DNA from: Deltaproteobacteria bacterium HGW-Deltaproteobacteria-6
Lineage (GTDB): Bacteria; Desulfobacterota; Syntrophia; Syntrophales; Smithellaceae
Assembly: GCA_002840435.1 (NCBI GenBank)
Contig: PHAT01000006.1
Coordinates: 124,001 to 188,000, forward strand
Length of the DNA stretch: 64,000 bases
Reading direction: 5' to 3'
Below the pieces are notes generated by a model. The model was not told the origin of the DNA and searched no databases. It was given only the letters and a program-made list of their open reading frames with translations. Positions 1 to 8,866 of the stretch are shown here, piece by piece; positions within the stretch are counted from its first letter, which is position 1; every line of letters starts with the position of its first letter. A program made the translations under genes and the position numbers.

Positions 1-243
1 CCGAAAGGCCATCCCCGACCGCAATAGCGGGAGCATAGTAAGAGAATAACCAAAAACGAAGGCTAGCATGATCGCTATGAAAATCGACAGCGCATTCCCC
101 CATCCAGCCGCGATGCCAACTGCGAGGCCAAGCACCTCTCCTATTGCACATCCAGTCATGCAGTGCGTCGTTGCACGGACAGCAAGACGGTTTAAGGACA
201 GTTCGGGTTTAGGGTGCATTCCATGGTTGCTGTGCTGATCCAC
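1..243 (-). CDS. DUF4396 family membrane protein, C-terminus cut by window edge
   Basis: The minus-strand reading frame is open from a GTG at 243 (GGA about 8 bases upstream) to the window edge. An alternative ATG is at 219. It encodes a His-containing N-terminus (DQHSNHGMHPKP) followed by the motif ATTHCMTGCAIGEVLGL, the signature of DUF4396 proteins, which are small polytopic membrane proteins of unknown function. A hydrophobic segment follows (about residues 35-65). The gene starts 26 bases after an attC-like site, so it is probably a mobile gene cassette. The family call is from memory of the motif. The rest of the gene lies outside the window. Confidence 0.75.
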   Translation of the reverse strand, partial: MDQHSNHGMHPKPELSLNRLAVRATTHCMTGCAIGEVLGLAVGIAAGWGNALSIFIAIMLAFVFGYSLTMLPLLRSGMAFR

Positions 244-268
244 ATCACGTTCCTATATCTTGGGTCAG

Positions 269-336
269 ATATAACGAAAAGCTAAGCCGGAGCCGCGCCC
301 CTGGCGCGGCGATCGGCTTGAGCGACCTTGTTACAC
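269..336 (-). other. attC-like integron cassette recombination site
   Basis: Read on the minus strand, this 68-base segment starts with GTGTAAC (R''-like, consensus RYYYAAC) and ends with GTTATAT (R'-like, consensus GTTRRRY). Inside are the complementary boxes CAAGCCG and CGGCTTA around a GC-rich hairpin, GCCGCGCC/GGCGCGGC with a 3-base loop. Box order and spacing match textbook attC sites such as that of aadA cassettes; each R box deviates by one base. It lies directly after the stop of the minus-strand ORF at 340-909 and before the DUF4396 start, as expected between two cassettes in the same orientation. No integrase gene is visible. Confidence 0.8.
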
Positions 337-339
337 GAT

Positions 340-909
340 TTATTTCTTATTACAGCCATAGAACCTTGCTATGTGTTTCTTAGAAGCCTCTAAATAACTC
401 AGACATACATTTACTGAATTCTGTAAAGATTCATCTTTTAAAGAATATATCTTTTCAATGCGCAATTCAATGGCCCTTACTGCTAGCTCAAGTGAACTAT
501 AGCGTTTATCATCTATGTCTGGACCACCACAGACAGCCTGAATACGGAAAGTTGGTACAGTAATGGTTAAAACCATTTTAGCGTCATGCTCAAGTGCCTC
601 ACCCACTGCTAAAGTCAGCATTTCGCTTGTACCGGCGTCGGTACCGGGCTGAAGTGCTATTGCCACCTTAAGCCATGCTTCTTCACCTGATGCGATTCTT
701 TGCAAGAGTGACTGCCACATAACATTATTTTTATATATTTCGTTTACGACAAATTGCGCCCCTTTATGATTTATGGAACCTAAAATGGATGTTGGATTAT
801 TTGTTGAAATAAATTTATCAAATTCTTCAGCTCTACACATGCCTCCAGGCAATAAAGTTAGAATTATTAGCATTGTCAGAATAATAATCAATGAAATATT
901 TTTATTCAT
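340..909 (-). CDS. Secreted hypothetical protein, probable integron cassette gene
   Basis: This 189-residue protein has an N-terminal signal peptide (hydrophobic residues 6-22, likely cleavage near CRA-EE). I do not recognise the mature part. It contains AVGEALEHDAKMVLTITVPTF and a C-terminal helical region with two Cys. The gene is clearly more AT-rich than its neighbours, and its stop codon abuts the attC-like site at 269-336. Both points suggest a captured gene cassette. The ATG at 909 is preceded by AT-rich sequence with only a weak AAAAAAGAT ribosome-binding candidate. No function can be assigned. Confidence 0.7.
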   Translation of the reverse strand: MNKNISLIIILTMLIILTLLPGGMCRAEEFDKFISTNNPTSILGSINHKGAQFVVNEIYKNNVMWQSLLQRIASGEEAWLKVAIALQPGTDAGTSEMLTLAVGEALEHDAKMVLTITVPTFRIQAVCGGPDIDDKRYSSLELAVRAIELRIEKIYSLKDESLQNSVNVCLSYLEASKKHIARFYGCNKK

Positions 910-1202
910 ATTATCTTTTTTGTGTAATAATTAATATACAGCACACGTAAAATCCGGCTTTTTGTGCAAAACTAATTTTTGGAATGATTTACCGTCTACA
1001 CAAATACTCATTGAAAATCAAATAAATATTCATTATTGTGCCCTGTAAAAGGTCCTTTTACAGAAAATACCTGGCGCGTTTTTAAGGGGTTTTTGACCCA
1101 TCGGATATTTCATTGTCGGACTGGACAGATGAATCCTGTGTGGCAGATGAGGACAGCCATAAAACTCCAAACTATTGCGACAGAAGCTGACATTCACCGC
1201 CT
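910..1202. other. Intergenic region with a 21-bp palindrome
   Basis: This 293-base gap separates the cassette ORF from the plus-strand radical SAM gene. It holds a perfect inverted repeat at 1043-1063, arm CTGTAAAAGG around a single T. It could be a repressor operator or a hairpin in the leader of the 1203 gene. I find no second attC site, attI site or integrase here. Confidence 0.4.
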
Positions 1203-3068
1203 ATGAAAATACTGCTCATCACACCACCCTTTACCCAGCTCAATACCCCATATCCGGCGACGCCTTATTTGACGGGGTTTTTGAAATTGCAAGGCTATGA
1301 CGTGGTTCAGGCCGACCTCGGAATTGATCTGATCAACGCCGTTTTTTCCCGGGAAGGTTTTCAGGGACTTTTCGACTCGATTAAACAGCCCGTCAAAAAG
1401 CTTTCCCCTAATTCCCGCCTCATCATCAGGAATCAGGCAAACTATGTGCAGACCATCGACCAGGTCATGAGTTTCCTGCAGTACCGGGATAACACACAGG
1501 CCGCGCTTCTTTGTACAGAAACATTTTTACCCAGAGCTTCCCGATTTGATCAGATGCCTGATCCGGGATGGGCCTTCGGAAGCATCGGAACGAACGACAA
1601 AGCCCGGTTTCTGGCAACGCTGTATATTGAGGATGTCGGCGATCTCATTAAAGACGCGGTAACACCTTATTTTGGTTTCAGCCGATACGCCGAATCGCTG
1701 GGACTGTCGGCACATTCTTTTTTGCCGATCAAGCAGGCCTTACAGCAGCCGGAGAATTTTCTTGAAACCCGGTTACTGGAATTGCTCAAGCGGCAGCTTG
1801 AGCGGGTTTGCCCCGATGTCGTCGGCATCACCCTGCCCTTTCCCGGAAATCTCTATGCGGGATTGAAATGCGCTCAATTCATCAAGAAGTATTTCCCCCA
1901 CATTAAAATTATTGCGGGCGGTGGCTTTGTTAATACGGAGCTTCGTGAACTGTCCGACCCGACGGTCTTTGACCATCTGGACTTTATTACCCTGGATGAC
2001 GGCGAACGTCCTTTTTTAAGCATCCTTCAGCATCTCCAGGGTGAAAAAAATCGGGAGGAACTCGCCCGAACATTTATCCGGATGGACGATGCAGTAAGGT
2101 ATATCAATAACGGTAAAGAACCGGATTTTCGTCATGCCGAAACCGGCTGCCCGGATTATTCCGGCCTCCCTTTAGACCGATACCTGTCTCTGATTGAAAT
2201 GGCCAACCCGATGCACCGCCTGTGGAGCGACGGATGTTGGAACAAGCTGACCCTGGCCCACGGTTGCTACTGGCATCAATGCGCTTTCTGCGATACCACG
2301 CTTCCTTATATCCGGCGTTATGAAACCGCCCCCGCTTCCGTTCTGGTGGACCGGATCGAACAGGTGATTGCTCAAACAGGGCGGCGCGGTTTTCATTTTG
2401 TAGACGAGGCGGCGCCGCCCGCGGTCCTCAAAGATGTGGCTCAAGAATTACTGAAAAGAAAAACCGGGATTTCCTGGTGGACGAATATCCGCTTTGAAAA
2501 TGCCTTCACCTTCGAGCTCTGCCAGTTGCTGGCGGCATCCGGCTGCATTGCCGTCACAGGCGGGCTGGAAGCGGCCTCGAACCGGCTTTTGAAGTTGATG
2601 AATAAAGGGGTGACCATCCGGCAGGCGGCCCGGGTGTGCGACCATTTCACAAAGGCCGGCATCATGGTGCATGCGTATCTGATCTATGGCTTCCCGACGC
2701 AAACCGCGCAGGAAACCGTCGATGCTCTGGAGATCGTCCGTCAGTTCTTTCACGAGGGGCTGATCCAATCCGCTTTCTGGCATCGGTTTACCGCCACGGT
2801 GCACAGCGATGTCGGAAAAAATCCGCAGAAATATTCCTGCACGATACCGAATCGCAAGGCAGGCGGGTTTGCCGGAAATGATCTCGTGCATGAAGATCCC
2901 AATGGCTGCGACCATCAGCTTTTTGCGCAGGGCTTGAACAAGGCGGTTTATAACTTTATGCACGGCATCGGCACGGACATGGCGGTCAGGGATTGGTTCG
3001 ATTTTCCCGTGCCCAGGATTTCAGTAAAAAGAAATTACATCCAGCAGGCCATCAAGGATCACCGATAG
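1203..3068 (+). CDS. B12-binding-type radical SAM protein
   Basis: The 621-residue protein has an N-terminal cobalamin-binding-like Rossmann region (MKILLITPPF start; ITLPFPG near 205; IIAGGGFVN near 238) and a radical SAM domain from about 345. Iron-sulfur Cys are C355, C360 and C363 in the context HGCYWHQCAFCD, giving CX4CX2C instead of the usual CX3CX2C. The SAM-binding surroundings are typical (FHFVDEAAPP, GGLEAASNRLLKLMNKG, YLIYGFPTQT). A DxHxxG cobalamin-ligand motif is not evident, as in many members. Proteins of this type catalyse radical methylations or rearrangements. The substrate is unknown; a link to the polyene locus from 7.4 kb is possible but unproven. Confidence 0.85.
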   Translation: MKILLITPPFTQLNTPYPATPYLTGFLKLQGYDVVQADLGIDLINAVFSREGFQGLFDSIKQPVKKLSPNSRLIIRNQANYVQTIDQVMSFLQYRDNTQAALLCTETFLPRASRFDQMPDPGWAFGSIGTNDKARFLATLYIEDVGDLIKDAVTPYFGFSRYAESLGLSAHSFLPIKQALQQPENFLETRLLELLKRQLERVCPDVVGITLPFPGNLYAGLKCAQFIKKYFPHIKIIAGGGFVNTELRELSDPTVFDHLDFITLDDGERPFLSILQHLQGEKNREELARTFIRMDDAVRYINNGKEPDFRHAETGCPDYSGLPLDRYLSLIEMANPMHRLWSDGCWNKLTLAHGCYWHQCAFCDTTLPYIRRYETAPASVLVDRIEQVIAQTGRRGFHFVDEAAPPAVLKDVAQELLKRKTGISWWTNIRFENAFTFELCQLLAASGCIAVTGGLEAASNRLLKLMNKGVTIRQAARVCDHFTKAGIMVHAYLIYGFPTQTAQETVDALEIVRQFFHEGLIQSAFWHRFTATVHSDVGKNPQKYSCTIPNRKAGGFAGNDLVHEDPNGCDHQLFAQGLNKAVYNFMHGIGTDMAVRDWFDFPVPRISVKRNYIQQAIKDHR

Positions 3069-3289
3069 GCGCTCTTTGCCGGGGTTGTTTGACGTTTCAA
3101 CGCCGGAGATTACTGACACTGAGAGGACCGATTGATTTTACAAAAAAGTCGCGGCTCCCGAAGCACCGGAGAAATAAACAAATTCTCTTCCTTCCTGTAA
3201 TCCCTGTTTCTCTAGTTTTTATTATATGCTAAATTACGACCTGCTGCAATTTACGGAAATAAAGAAAGTAAATAAAAGGAAAAGTGAAA

Positions 3290-3595
3290 ATGAAAAAAAC
3301 ATGCGGGTTTCTGCTTCTGACGTTGTCTCTCGTTCTGGTTTTATTATGTAACAGCGCAGCGGCTAAACTATCCGGGCAAACAATCTATACTTGTTATGTT
3401 AAACAAAATCAGCACTGGATAAAAGCAGGGGAAATTTCCATTATTGATATGACCAGACCCCCTTTGTCCGACCTGGCAAAAGAGTGCAACGAAGTCTTCT
3501 CCATATGCGAGAATAGTTGTTTTGCCTGCAGCCCTATTATGACTAATCCGGTTTCAAGCGATTGCCGAAATAAAGAGGACAAGAGCTCAGAGTAG
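3290..3595 (+). CDS. Small secreted cysteine-rich protein
   Basis: About 101 residues with a clear signal peptide (MKKTCGFLLLTLSLVLVLLC, cleavage near SAAA). The ATG at 3290 is preceded by AAAAGGA at a normal distance; an in-frame GTG lies at 3284. The mature part has six Cys. The block ECNEVFSICENSCFACSP resembles ECNEQYASECKGNCWACYP in the minus-strand gene at 45439-45783, so the two look like one family. Function is unknown. The CX3CxxC pattern would suit disulfides or a metal/heme site in the periplasm. It sits upstream of the autotransporter gene and may be co-transcribed. Confidence 0.7.
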   Translation: MKKTCGFLLLTLSLVLVLLCNSAAAKLSGQTIYTCYVKQNQHWIKAGEISIIDMTRPPLSDLAKECNEVFSICENSCFACSPIMTNPVSSDCRNKEDKSSE

Positions 3596-3657
3596 TTGTT
3601 GTCAAATCCCGCTGAACCAAGAGAGGTAATTCCAAATTTTCAGATTGGTACAGTGAC

Positions 3658-6531
3658 ATGAAAGAACGTCTTTGCAAATTCGTCCTCTTCCCGCTTATCA
3701 TTTTATGCGCCGCCGTATCGGTTGCGACAGCCGCTAATGAAACTTATTCCCAGTCGCTGGTAAATGCCAAGACAAACGCCGATGCGCCGACGAACTGGGT
3801 GGCGGAAGACGCCAGCATGGTGAAGATAACCGGGGCCGGTTCGGTCGGAACCAATCCATACGGCCTGAAATACTATGGCGATCCAGCCGGCAATCAGTTA
3901 ATCGTCCGAACGCTAAGTAAAAGCAATGCCTATAACGGCGCATGGGGAACAATGGCAACCGCCGGGACCAACTATTCGGTTTACGGCAGCAAAACATCCC
4001 TGAGCGCCTGGGTCACAACGGGAAAAGAAATGACGGGATTCATCGACGGCCGGGGGCTGACCGCCGGCACTCTCGTCAAGGGGGTGGAACGGGGGCTCGG
4101 CATGTCCGACACCGGAACCCATGACGCTGTCTTCGAAATGGCAGTCACTGTCGGCAACACGGCCAATGCCTCCCTGCTTCGCCCGACCCGGAATCCCGAC
4201 CCCACCCAATACAGCACGAATCCGGCGAATTACGGCACCGGCGGCGCCTTTCCCGCCAACGCCCTGGCCGCGGGCATCGGAACAGGAGCGGCGGCGGATG
4301 CGGTGTACGCCAGTTACAAGACGGCCTATGCGAATTGGGCGGCGCAGTCTCATGCTGATCCTGATCCATCAAAACGCTTTCCCTGGACGGAATTGGGATA
4401 TACCTACTACTGGGGGCAGGCGGAAAACGTTCCCGCCAGCCTTTCGGAGGTACAGGGGATGTCCGAGTTCATCCTGCTGGGCAGCACGGGCAGTTCCGAT
4501 CCGGCCCTTGCGCCCTCCGGCACGGATGAGTCCGGGAAGGTCATCACCATCGGCATCTATGCGTCGCAGTCTTATGTTTACACCAAAAATAACGGAACGA
4601 GCTTGAGCAATGCCGCCGATGCGCAATACGGAAACGGGTTTGCCAGCTTCAACGTCACCGGTCCCTGCGACACCCTTTGGGCCGGCGCCGCTTTCCAGGT
4701 CGGCGCACATCTGGACGCCGCTTTGCCCAATACGATCACCGTCGGCGCCGGCGGATCAATTGCCGGCGGACAGGGAATCCTGGTCGGGTCGCGGAACTAT
4801 ACGGTCACAAACGCCGGTCTCATTACCGCCAATGCCGATACGAAAAAATTCAATGTGGCCGGAAGCGAAAACATTGCGGTCCTCTTCAAAGGCGACACAC
4901 ATGCTGCGCCCTATGTCGGCGCCGTGAAGAATACGCTGATCAATTCCGGCGTCATTACGGCCCCCGGAGCCAATGGAACCGCCGTGGCGGCCTGGGCGGG
5001 CGATACGGAGATCATCAACACCGGCACGATTACGGGAACCGGCACCGGTTACGCCATCAAGACCGGTCCAGGAAACGACACCGTGACCATCAACGGCGGC
5101 CGCATCGATGGCAGCATCGACCTGGGAGCAGGATCGAACCGCTTCAACTTTACCTTAAACAAAGACACAGCCGCGTCAGCTCTGATCGTCAACGCAGGCA
5201 CCGTCACAATTGAAGGCAACACCCTTGCCGTGAGGGTTTCCCCGTCCGGCAACATCCGGAACAATGACCGGTTTCTCATCGTACAGGCGACCCAGCCGAT
5301 CGTTTACGCGACACCGCTTTCTATCCTTAACGACAGCCAGGCTCCCATGCTCACTTTCCGGGATGTGCAAAGCGCGGACAAACTGGAGCTTTACCTGGTT
5401 GCAACACGCGACAACAGTTTCTACGGCCGGCAAAGCGGCAGCCCGTCTCTTGGCGCAGTCCTCGACAATCTGGCGGGCACCGCAACGGGGGATATGGCTT
5501 ACGTCCTGGGCGCCCTCGACAGTTCAGGAGATGTCGGCAATGTCCGAAAATTGGAACCCAGCGTGAATCAGGGCACGATCCAGACAAGTTTCGGGACAGT
5601 CGGCCAGTACACAAACACCGTGATAAACCGCATCGGACAGGCGCTGGCGGCCCGGACGGAAGGCATTGGCCTGACCGGCATCTCGACCGGTGACGAAGCA
5701 GCCGGGAACGGGGGCTGGGCGCAGGGGTTCGGCAGTTACCTGCACCAGGGAGCAACGGGAACAAGCGACGGTTACACGGCGAATATCCGGGGTGTCTCCG
5801 TCGGGTATGACACTTATCTTTTCGACCATGTCATCGCGGGCTTCAGCGGCGGGTTCGCGCAGAACAGCGTGACGACGCAGGATGTGAACACCCGCACCGA
5901 CGCCGACAGTTACCAGGGCAGCCTTTATGGCAGTCTGGCCCGGGACGACTTTTATCTCAACGCCGTCCTGTCCTTCGCCTACAACCGGTATAACGCCTCG
6001 CGGCATATTGCCTTCGGCGTGATCGACCGCACGGCAAAAGGTGATTACGGAGGACATCAGTATTCCGGTTATCTGGAAGGCGGATATGACTTTAAAAGCG
6101 GGGGTTTTGTTCTGACGCCTCTGATGTCGCTCCAGGTGATGCGGCTGCAGCTGGATGGCTACACGGAAACGGGCGCCGGCGACCTGAACCTGATCATGGA
6201 CCGCCAGCACTATGACCTCTTCCGGACCGGTTTGGGGACAAAGATTGTCTACCCGATCCTGAGAAAAAGCTGCCGGATCACTCCCGAGCTGCATGCGAAA
6301 TGGTTGTATGACTTCGCGGGAGATGCGCAGCAGACCACCTCGACATTCACCGGCGGCGGCGCTTCGTTTGTCTCGAAAGGGTCCGACCCGCCGCGATCGA
6401 GCGGGAATCTCGGCGCAAAGCTGATCGTCATGACCCAGGCCAACTGGTCGGTGTCGCTTAACTATGATTTCGAAATAAAGCCGGATTTTTACAGCCACAA
6501 CGGATGGATCAATGTGCGGTATGAGTTCTAA
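3658..6531 (+). CDS. Autotransporter (type Va secreted) protein
   Basis: The 957-residue protein has a signal peptide (residues 1-25, ending VATA-AN). The passenger is long, with Gly/Thr/Asn-rich beta-helix-like repeats (about residues 350-500, e.g. NTGTITGTGTGYAIKTG and GGSIAGGQGILVG). A C-terminal autotransporter beta-barrel runs from about residue 685 (GGWAQGFGSYLH) to the end. The protein ends in ...VRYEF, with the terminal Phe that the BAM machinery recognises in outer-membrane proteins. No catalytic triad or protease motif was recognised in the passenger, so adhesion or surface display is likelier than proteolysis. Its last 20 bases overlap the lipoprotein hydrolase gene. Confidence 0.9.
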   Translation: MKERLCKFVLFPLIILCAAVSVATAANETYSQSLVNAKTNADAPTNWVAEDASMVKITGAGSVGTNPYGLKYYGDPAGNQLIVRTLSKSNAYNGAWGTMATAGTNYSVYGSKTSLSAWVTTGKEMTGFIDGRGLTAGTLVKGVERGLGMSDTGTHDAVFEMAVTVGNTANASLLRPTRNPDPTQYSTNPANYGTGGAFPANALAAGIGTGAAADAVYASYKTAYANWAAQSHADPDPSKRFPWTELGYTYYWGQAENVPASLSEVQGMSEFILLGSTGSSDPALAPSGTDESGKVITIGIYASQSYVYTKNNGTSLSNAADAQYGNGFASFNVTGPCDTLWAGAAFQVGAHLDAALPNTITVGAGGSIAGGQGILVGSRNYTVTNAGLITANADTKKFNVAGSENIAVLFKGDTHAAPYVGAVKNTLINSGVITAPGANGTAVAAWAGDTEIINTGTITGTGTGYAIKTGPGNDTVTINGGRIDGSIDLGAGSNRFNFTLNKDTAASALIVNAGTVTIEGNTLAVRVSPSGNIRNNDRFLIVQATQPIVYATPLSILNDSQAPMLTFRDVQSADKLELYLVATRDNSFYGRQSGSPSLGAVLDNLAGTATGDMAYVLGALDSSGDVGNVRKLEPSVNQGTIQTSFGTVGQYTNTVINRIGQALAARTEGIGLTGISTGDEAAGNGGWAQGFGSYLHQGATGTSDGYTANIRGVSVGYDTYLFDHVIAGFSGGFAQNSVTTQDVNTRTDADSYQGSLYGSLARDDFYLNAVLSFAYNRYNASRHIAFGVIDRTAKGDYGGHQYSGYLEGGYDFKSGGFVLTPLMSLQVMRLQLDGYTETGAGDLNLIMDRQHYDLFRTGLGTKIVYPILRKSCRITPELHAKWLYDFAGDAQQTTSTFTGGGASFVSKGSDPPRSSGNLGAKLIVMTQANWSVSLNYDFEIKPDFYSHNGWINVRYEF

Positions 6532-7366
6532 ATCAACTGTTCTGCTGCTTTTATCGCTTGGTTTGCTTTTGGCAACGGGATGCGCAACCCTCTCGCCGCA
6601 AAACGGACGGTACGCAGCGGCTGACCGGGTGGCCGCTGCGGCAAACCTTCAGAAATCCTATATCAAAACCGCATCATTTACATTGACCGCCTACGCGAAA
6701 TACACAAGCGAGGGCGAGCCTCTGCATATTTACATCGAGGGGGATGGGGCGGCGTGGCACTCCCGCACCTGGCTTTCGGATGATCCCACACCCAAAACCC
6801 CGCTTGTGCTGGAGCTGGCCGGAGAAGACCCGGCGGCCAATGTGGCCTATCTGGCGCGTCCCGGGCAATATGCCGCTTCCGGCATCCCGGGCTGTAATAA
6901 GGCTTACTGGTCGGAAAAACGTTTTGCAGGTCCGGTCGTCCCGGCAATCAATAAAGCCATTGACGTGCTTCGCGAACAGGCCCGGGCAAAGGAGATCCAC
7001 CTCATCGGCTATTCCGGCGGGGCGGCCATCAGTGTCCTGATTGCCGCACAGCGCAACGATGTGATCAGCCTGAGGACTGTGGCAGGGAACCTTGATCCGG
7101 AGGCGATCAACCGTTACCATCATGTCAGCCCCCTGAAGGATTCGCCAAACCCGATGGACGCGGCTGAAAAACTCCGGAAACTTCCCCAGCGGCATTTTGT
7201 CGGCGCAAGGGATTTGGTCGTTCCCCTCCGCATCGCCCAATCTTTTTTGAAGCGCCAAGGCCGTCGGGATGAAAGCGGGATAACCGTCGTCGAGAATGCC
7301 GGCCATGCCCGGGGATGGCGCGAACATTGGAAAACGCTGCTCGCCGTACCGCTGACCCCTCAATGA
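6512..7366 (+). CDS. Lipoprotein alpha/beta hydrolase
   Basis: The 284-residue protein has a lipoprotein signal peptide with lipobox LATGC (lipidated Cys about residue 24). The alpha/beta-hydrolase core carries the nucleophile elbow GYSGG (Ser about 168), a likely acid in GARDLVVP and a likely His in NAGHARGW. An oxyanion-type segment YIEGDGAAW lies early. Start could be ATG 6512 or ATG 6521; both precede the hydrophobic segment. The reading frame overlaps the autotransporter stop by about 20 bases, so translation is probably coupled. An esterase or lipase acting at the outer membrane is plausible; the substrate is unknown. Confidence 0.8.
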   Translation: MCGMSSKSTVLLLLSLGLLLATGCATLSPQNGRYAAADRVAAAANLQKSYIKTASFTLTAYAKYTSEGEPLHIYIEGDGAAWHSRTWLSDDPTPKTPLVLELAGEDPAANVAYLARPGQYAASGIPGCNKAYWSEKRFAGPVVPAINKAIDVLREQARAKEIHLIGYSGGAAISVLIAAQRNDVISLRTVAGNLDPEAINRYHHVSPLKDSPNPMDAAEKLRKLPQRHFVGARDLVVPLRIAQSFLKRQGRRDESGITVVENAGHARGWREHWKTLLAVPLTPQ

Positions 7367-7399
7367 AACAGTCGTCCAGCTCCATTCAATCGTCCCTGA

Positions 7400-8854
7400 T
7401 TATTTATCCGGTTCAAACTGATTTTTGGCCGACCAGAACGACGGCAGATGGCGTAAAAGATAGAGCAGGCTTTTGCGATGCTCCCAGAGGCGGGCGCGGA
7501 ATCTTTTGCGCCAGGCGGGATCGGAATAAAAGCGTTTGACGTGTTCGTTGTAAAGGTGATCCAGTTTTTCCTGGGATGCAATGCCGCGCGGCACAAAAAC
7601 AAAATTCAGGCAGTTCATCAGCCGCCAGTCTTCGTTAAAAGTTCCTTCATCGCGGATCGTTGACCACAGCGGCGCGCCGGGGAACGGCGTAAACTTGGCC
7701 ATGTTCATGTCGTCGAGCCCCAGTTCGATGATGAAGTCGGACGTCCGCCTAATCGATGCCTCGGTTTCACCCGGCAGTCCCATCATGAAAAGCCCCTTGG
7801 CGCGTAAGCCCGCGGCCTGAATTCGTTGCACGGTGTCGCGCACGCCGGCAAGCGACACGCCGGATTTGTGGCGCATGAGCATTTCCGGGTCCGCCGATTC
7901 AATCCCCAGCGACACCATCAGACACCCGGCATCCTTCAGCATCTTTAATAAATCATCATCCGTGTAGCCCACGCGCACGGCACAGTTGAAGTTCATCCCC
8001 AGAGGGAAGCGCGCCATTTTTTCACAAAACTCCACAATGCGTTTCCGGTTGGCGGTAAAAAGATCATCGTAAATATTGACATGCCGCACGCCGAATTTAT
8101 CGCGCAGGTATTTCATGTGTTCGTAAATGTACGCCGCCGAGTTGTAGCGGAAACCTTTTTGAAAAACGGAACGGTCGCAGTAGGAGCATTGAAACATGCA
8201 GCCGCGCGAGGTGATCATTGTCGCGCCGGGTGTCTGTCTGTAACTGAACAGCGGCAAATGGTAGTCACGGGGAAAGCCTACGAGTTTTTCATAAGCGGGA
8301 AACGGCAGGCAATCGAGATCGGCTATCTGCGCCCGGGGTTCATTGGCGATGGCCACGCCCGCCTCCCTGCGGATCAGGCCGGATATGCAGGCCGGATCAA
8401 CGCCTGCCGCAAGCTCGCTCATCGTGACTTCGCCTTCACCCGCCGCAAAATAATCAAAGGCAGGATACAGCGCCAAAAGCTTTTCCTGAAGCGCGGAGAC
8501 ATGAACGCCGCCGCAAACGGTGATGATAGACGGATTTTGTTCTTTGATCTTTTGCGCGAGCTCGGCGGCATCGGGGAATGACGAGGTGGTGGTGGAGAAT
8601 CCGACCATCCGGGGCTGAAACGCCAGAATCTCTTTCACCTGCCGGTCAATGTTCACCGGGGCGCCGGGTCCCAGACAGTCATAGACGAACACATCGTGTC
8701 CGTCGCCTTGCAGCCAGGCCGCGATGGACAGCATACCCTGCGGCACCATGCGGTTGGCGATATCGGTGATGTCGCGCGAGCCTCGAAACCAGTTGAACCC
8801 CCGCGGATGAACCAGCGCGATGCGTTTTCTTTGTTGAGCGTTTACCCTTATCAT
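7400..8854 (-). CDS. B12-binding radical SAM protein (BchE-like family)
   Basis: The 484-residue enzyme has an N-terminal cobalamin-binding domain (VFVYDCLGPG, VGFSTTTSS, TVCGGVHVSAL) and a radical SAM domain with the canonical cluster motif SRGCMFQCSYCDR (C219, C223, C226). Further signatures are NIYDDLFTANR, SLGIESADPEML and FMMGLPGETEASI. This architecture occurs in enzymes that act on unactivated carbons of lipids, tetrapyrroles and polyketides. The gene lies 12 bases downstream of the acyltransferase gene at 8867-9748, almost certainly in one operon, which suggests a lipid-like substrate. It converges on the lipoprotein hydrolase gene. Confidence 0.88.
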   Translation of the reverse strand: MIRVNAQQRKRIALVHPRGFNWFRGSRDITDIANRMVPQGMLSIAAWLQGDGHDVFVYDCLGPGAPVNIDRQVKEILAFQPRMVGFSTTTSSFPDAAELAQKIKEQNPSIITVCGGVHVSALQEKLLALYPAFDYFAAGEGEVTMSELAAGVDPACISGLIRREAGVAIANEPRAQIADLDCLPFPAYEKLVGFPRDYHLPLFSYRQTPGATMITSRGCMFQCSYCDRSVFQKGFRYNSAAYIYEHMKYLRDKFGVRHVNIYDDLFTANRKRIVEFCEKMARFPLGMNFNCAVRVGYTDDDLLKMLKDAGCLMVSLGIESADPEMLMRHKSGVSLAGVRDTVQRIQAAGLRAKGLFMMGLPGETEASIRRTSDFIIELGLDDMNMAKFTPFPGAPLWSTIRDEGTFNEDWRLMNCLNFVFVPRGIASQEKLDHLYNEHVKRFYSDPAWRKRFRARLWEHRKSLLYLLRHLPSFWSAKNQFEPDK

Positions 8855-8866
8855 CCTGATCCTTTT

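Noticed and set aside
284-319. GC-rich hairpin read as a simple Rho-independent terminator
   Set aside because: It has a T4 tract on the minus side, but the flanking R-type boxes and inner box spacing fit an attC site better. It may still terminate transcription.
1043-1063. LexA box
   Set aside because: The ends are CTGT and ACAG, but 13 bases separate them instead of 8, so it is not a standard LexA site.
5524-6498. 324-codon open frame opposite the autotransporter barrel
   Set aside because: It is antisense to a clear autotransporter domain, with no domain, no start signal and biased composition from the coding strand.
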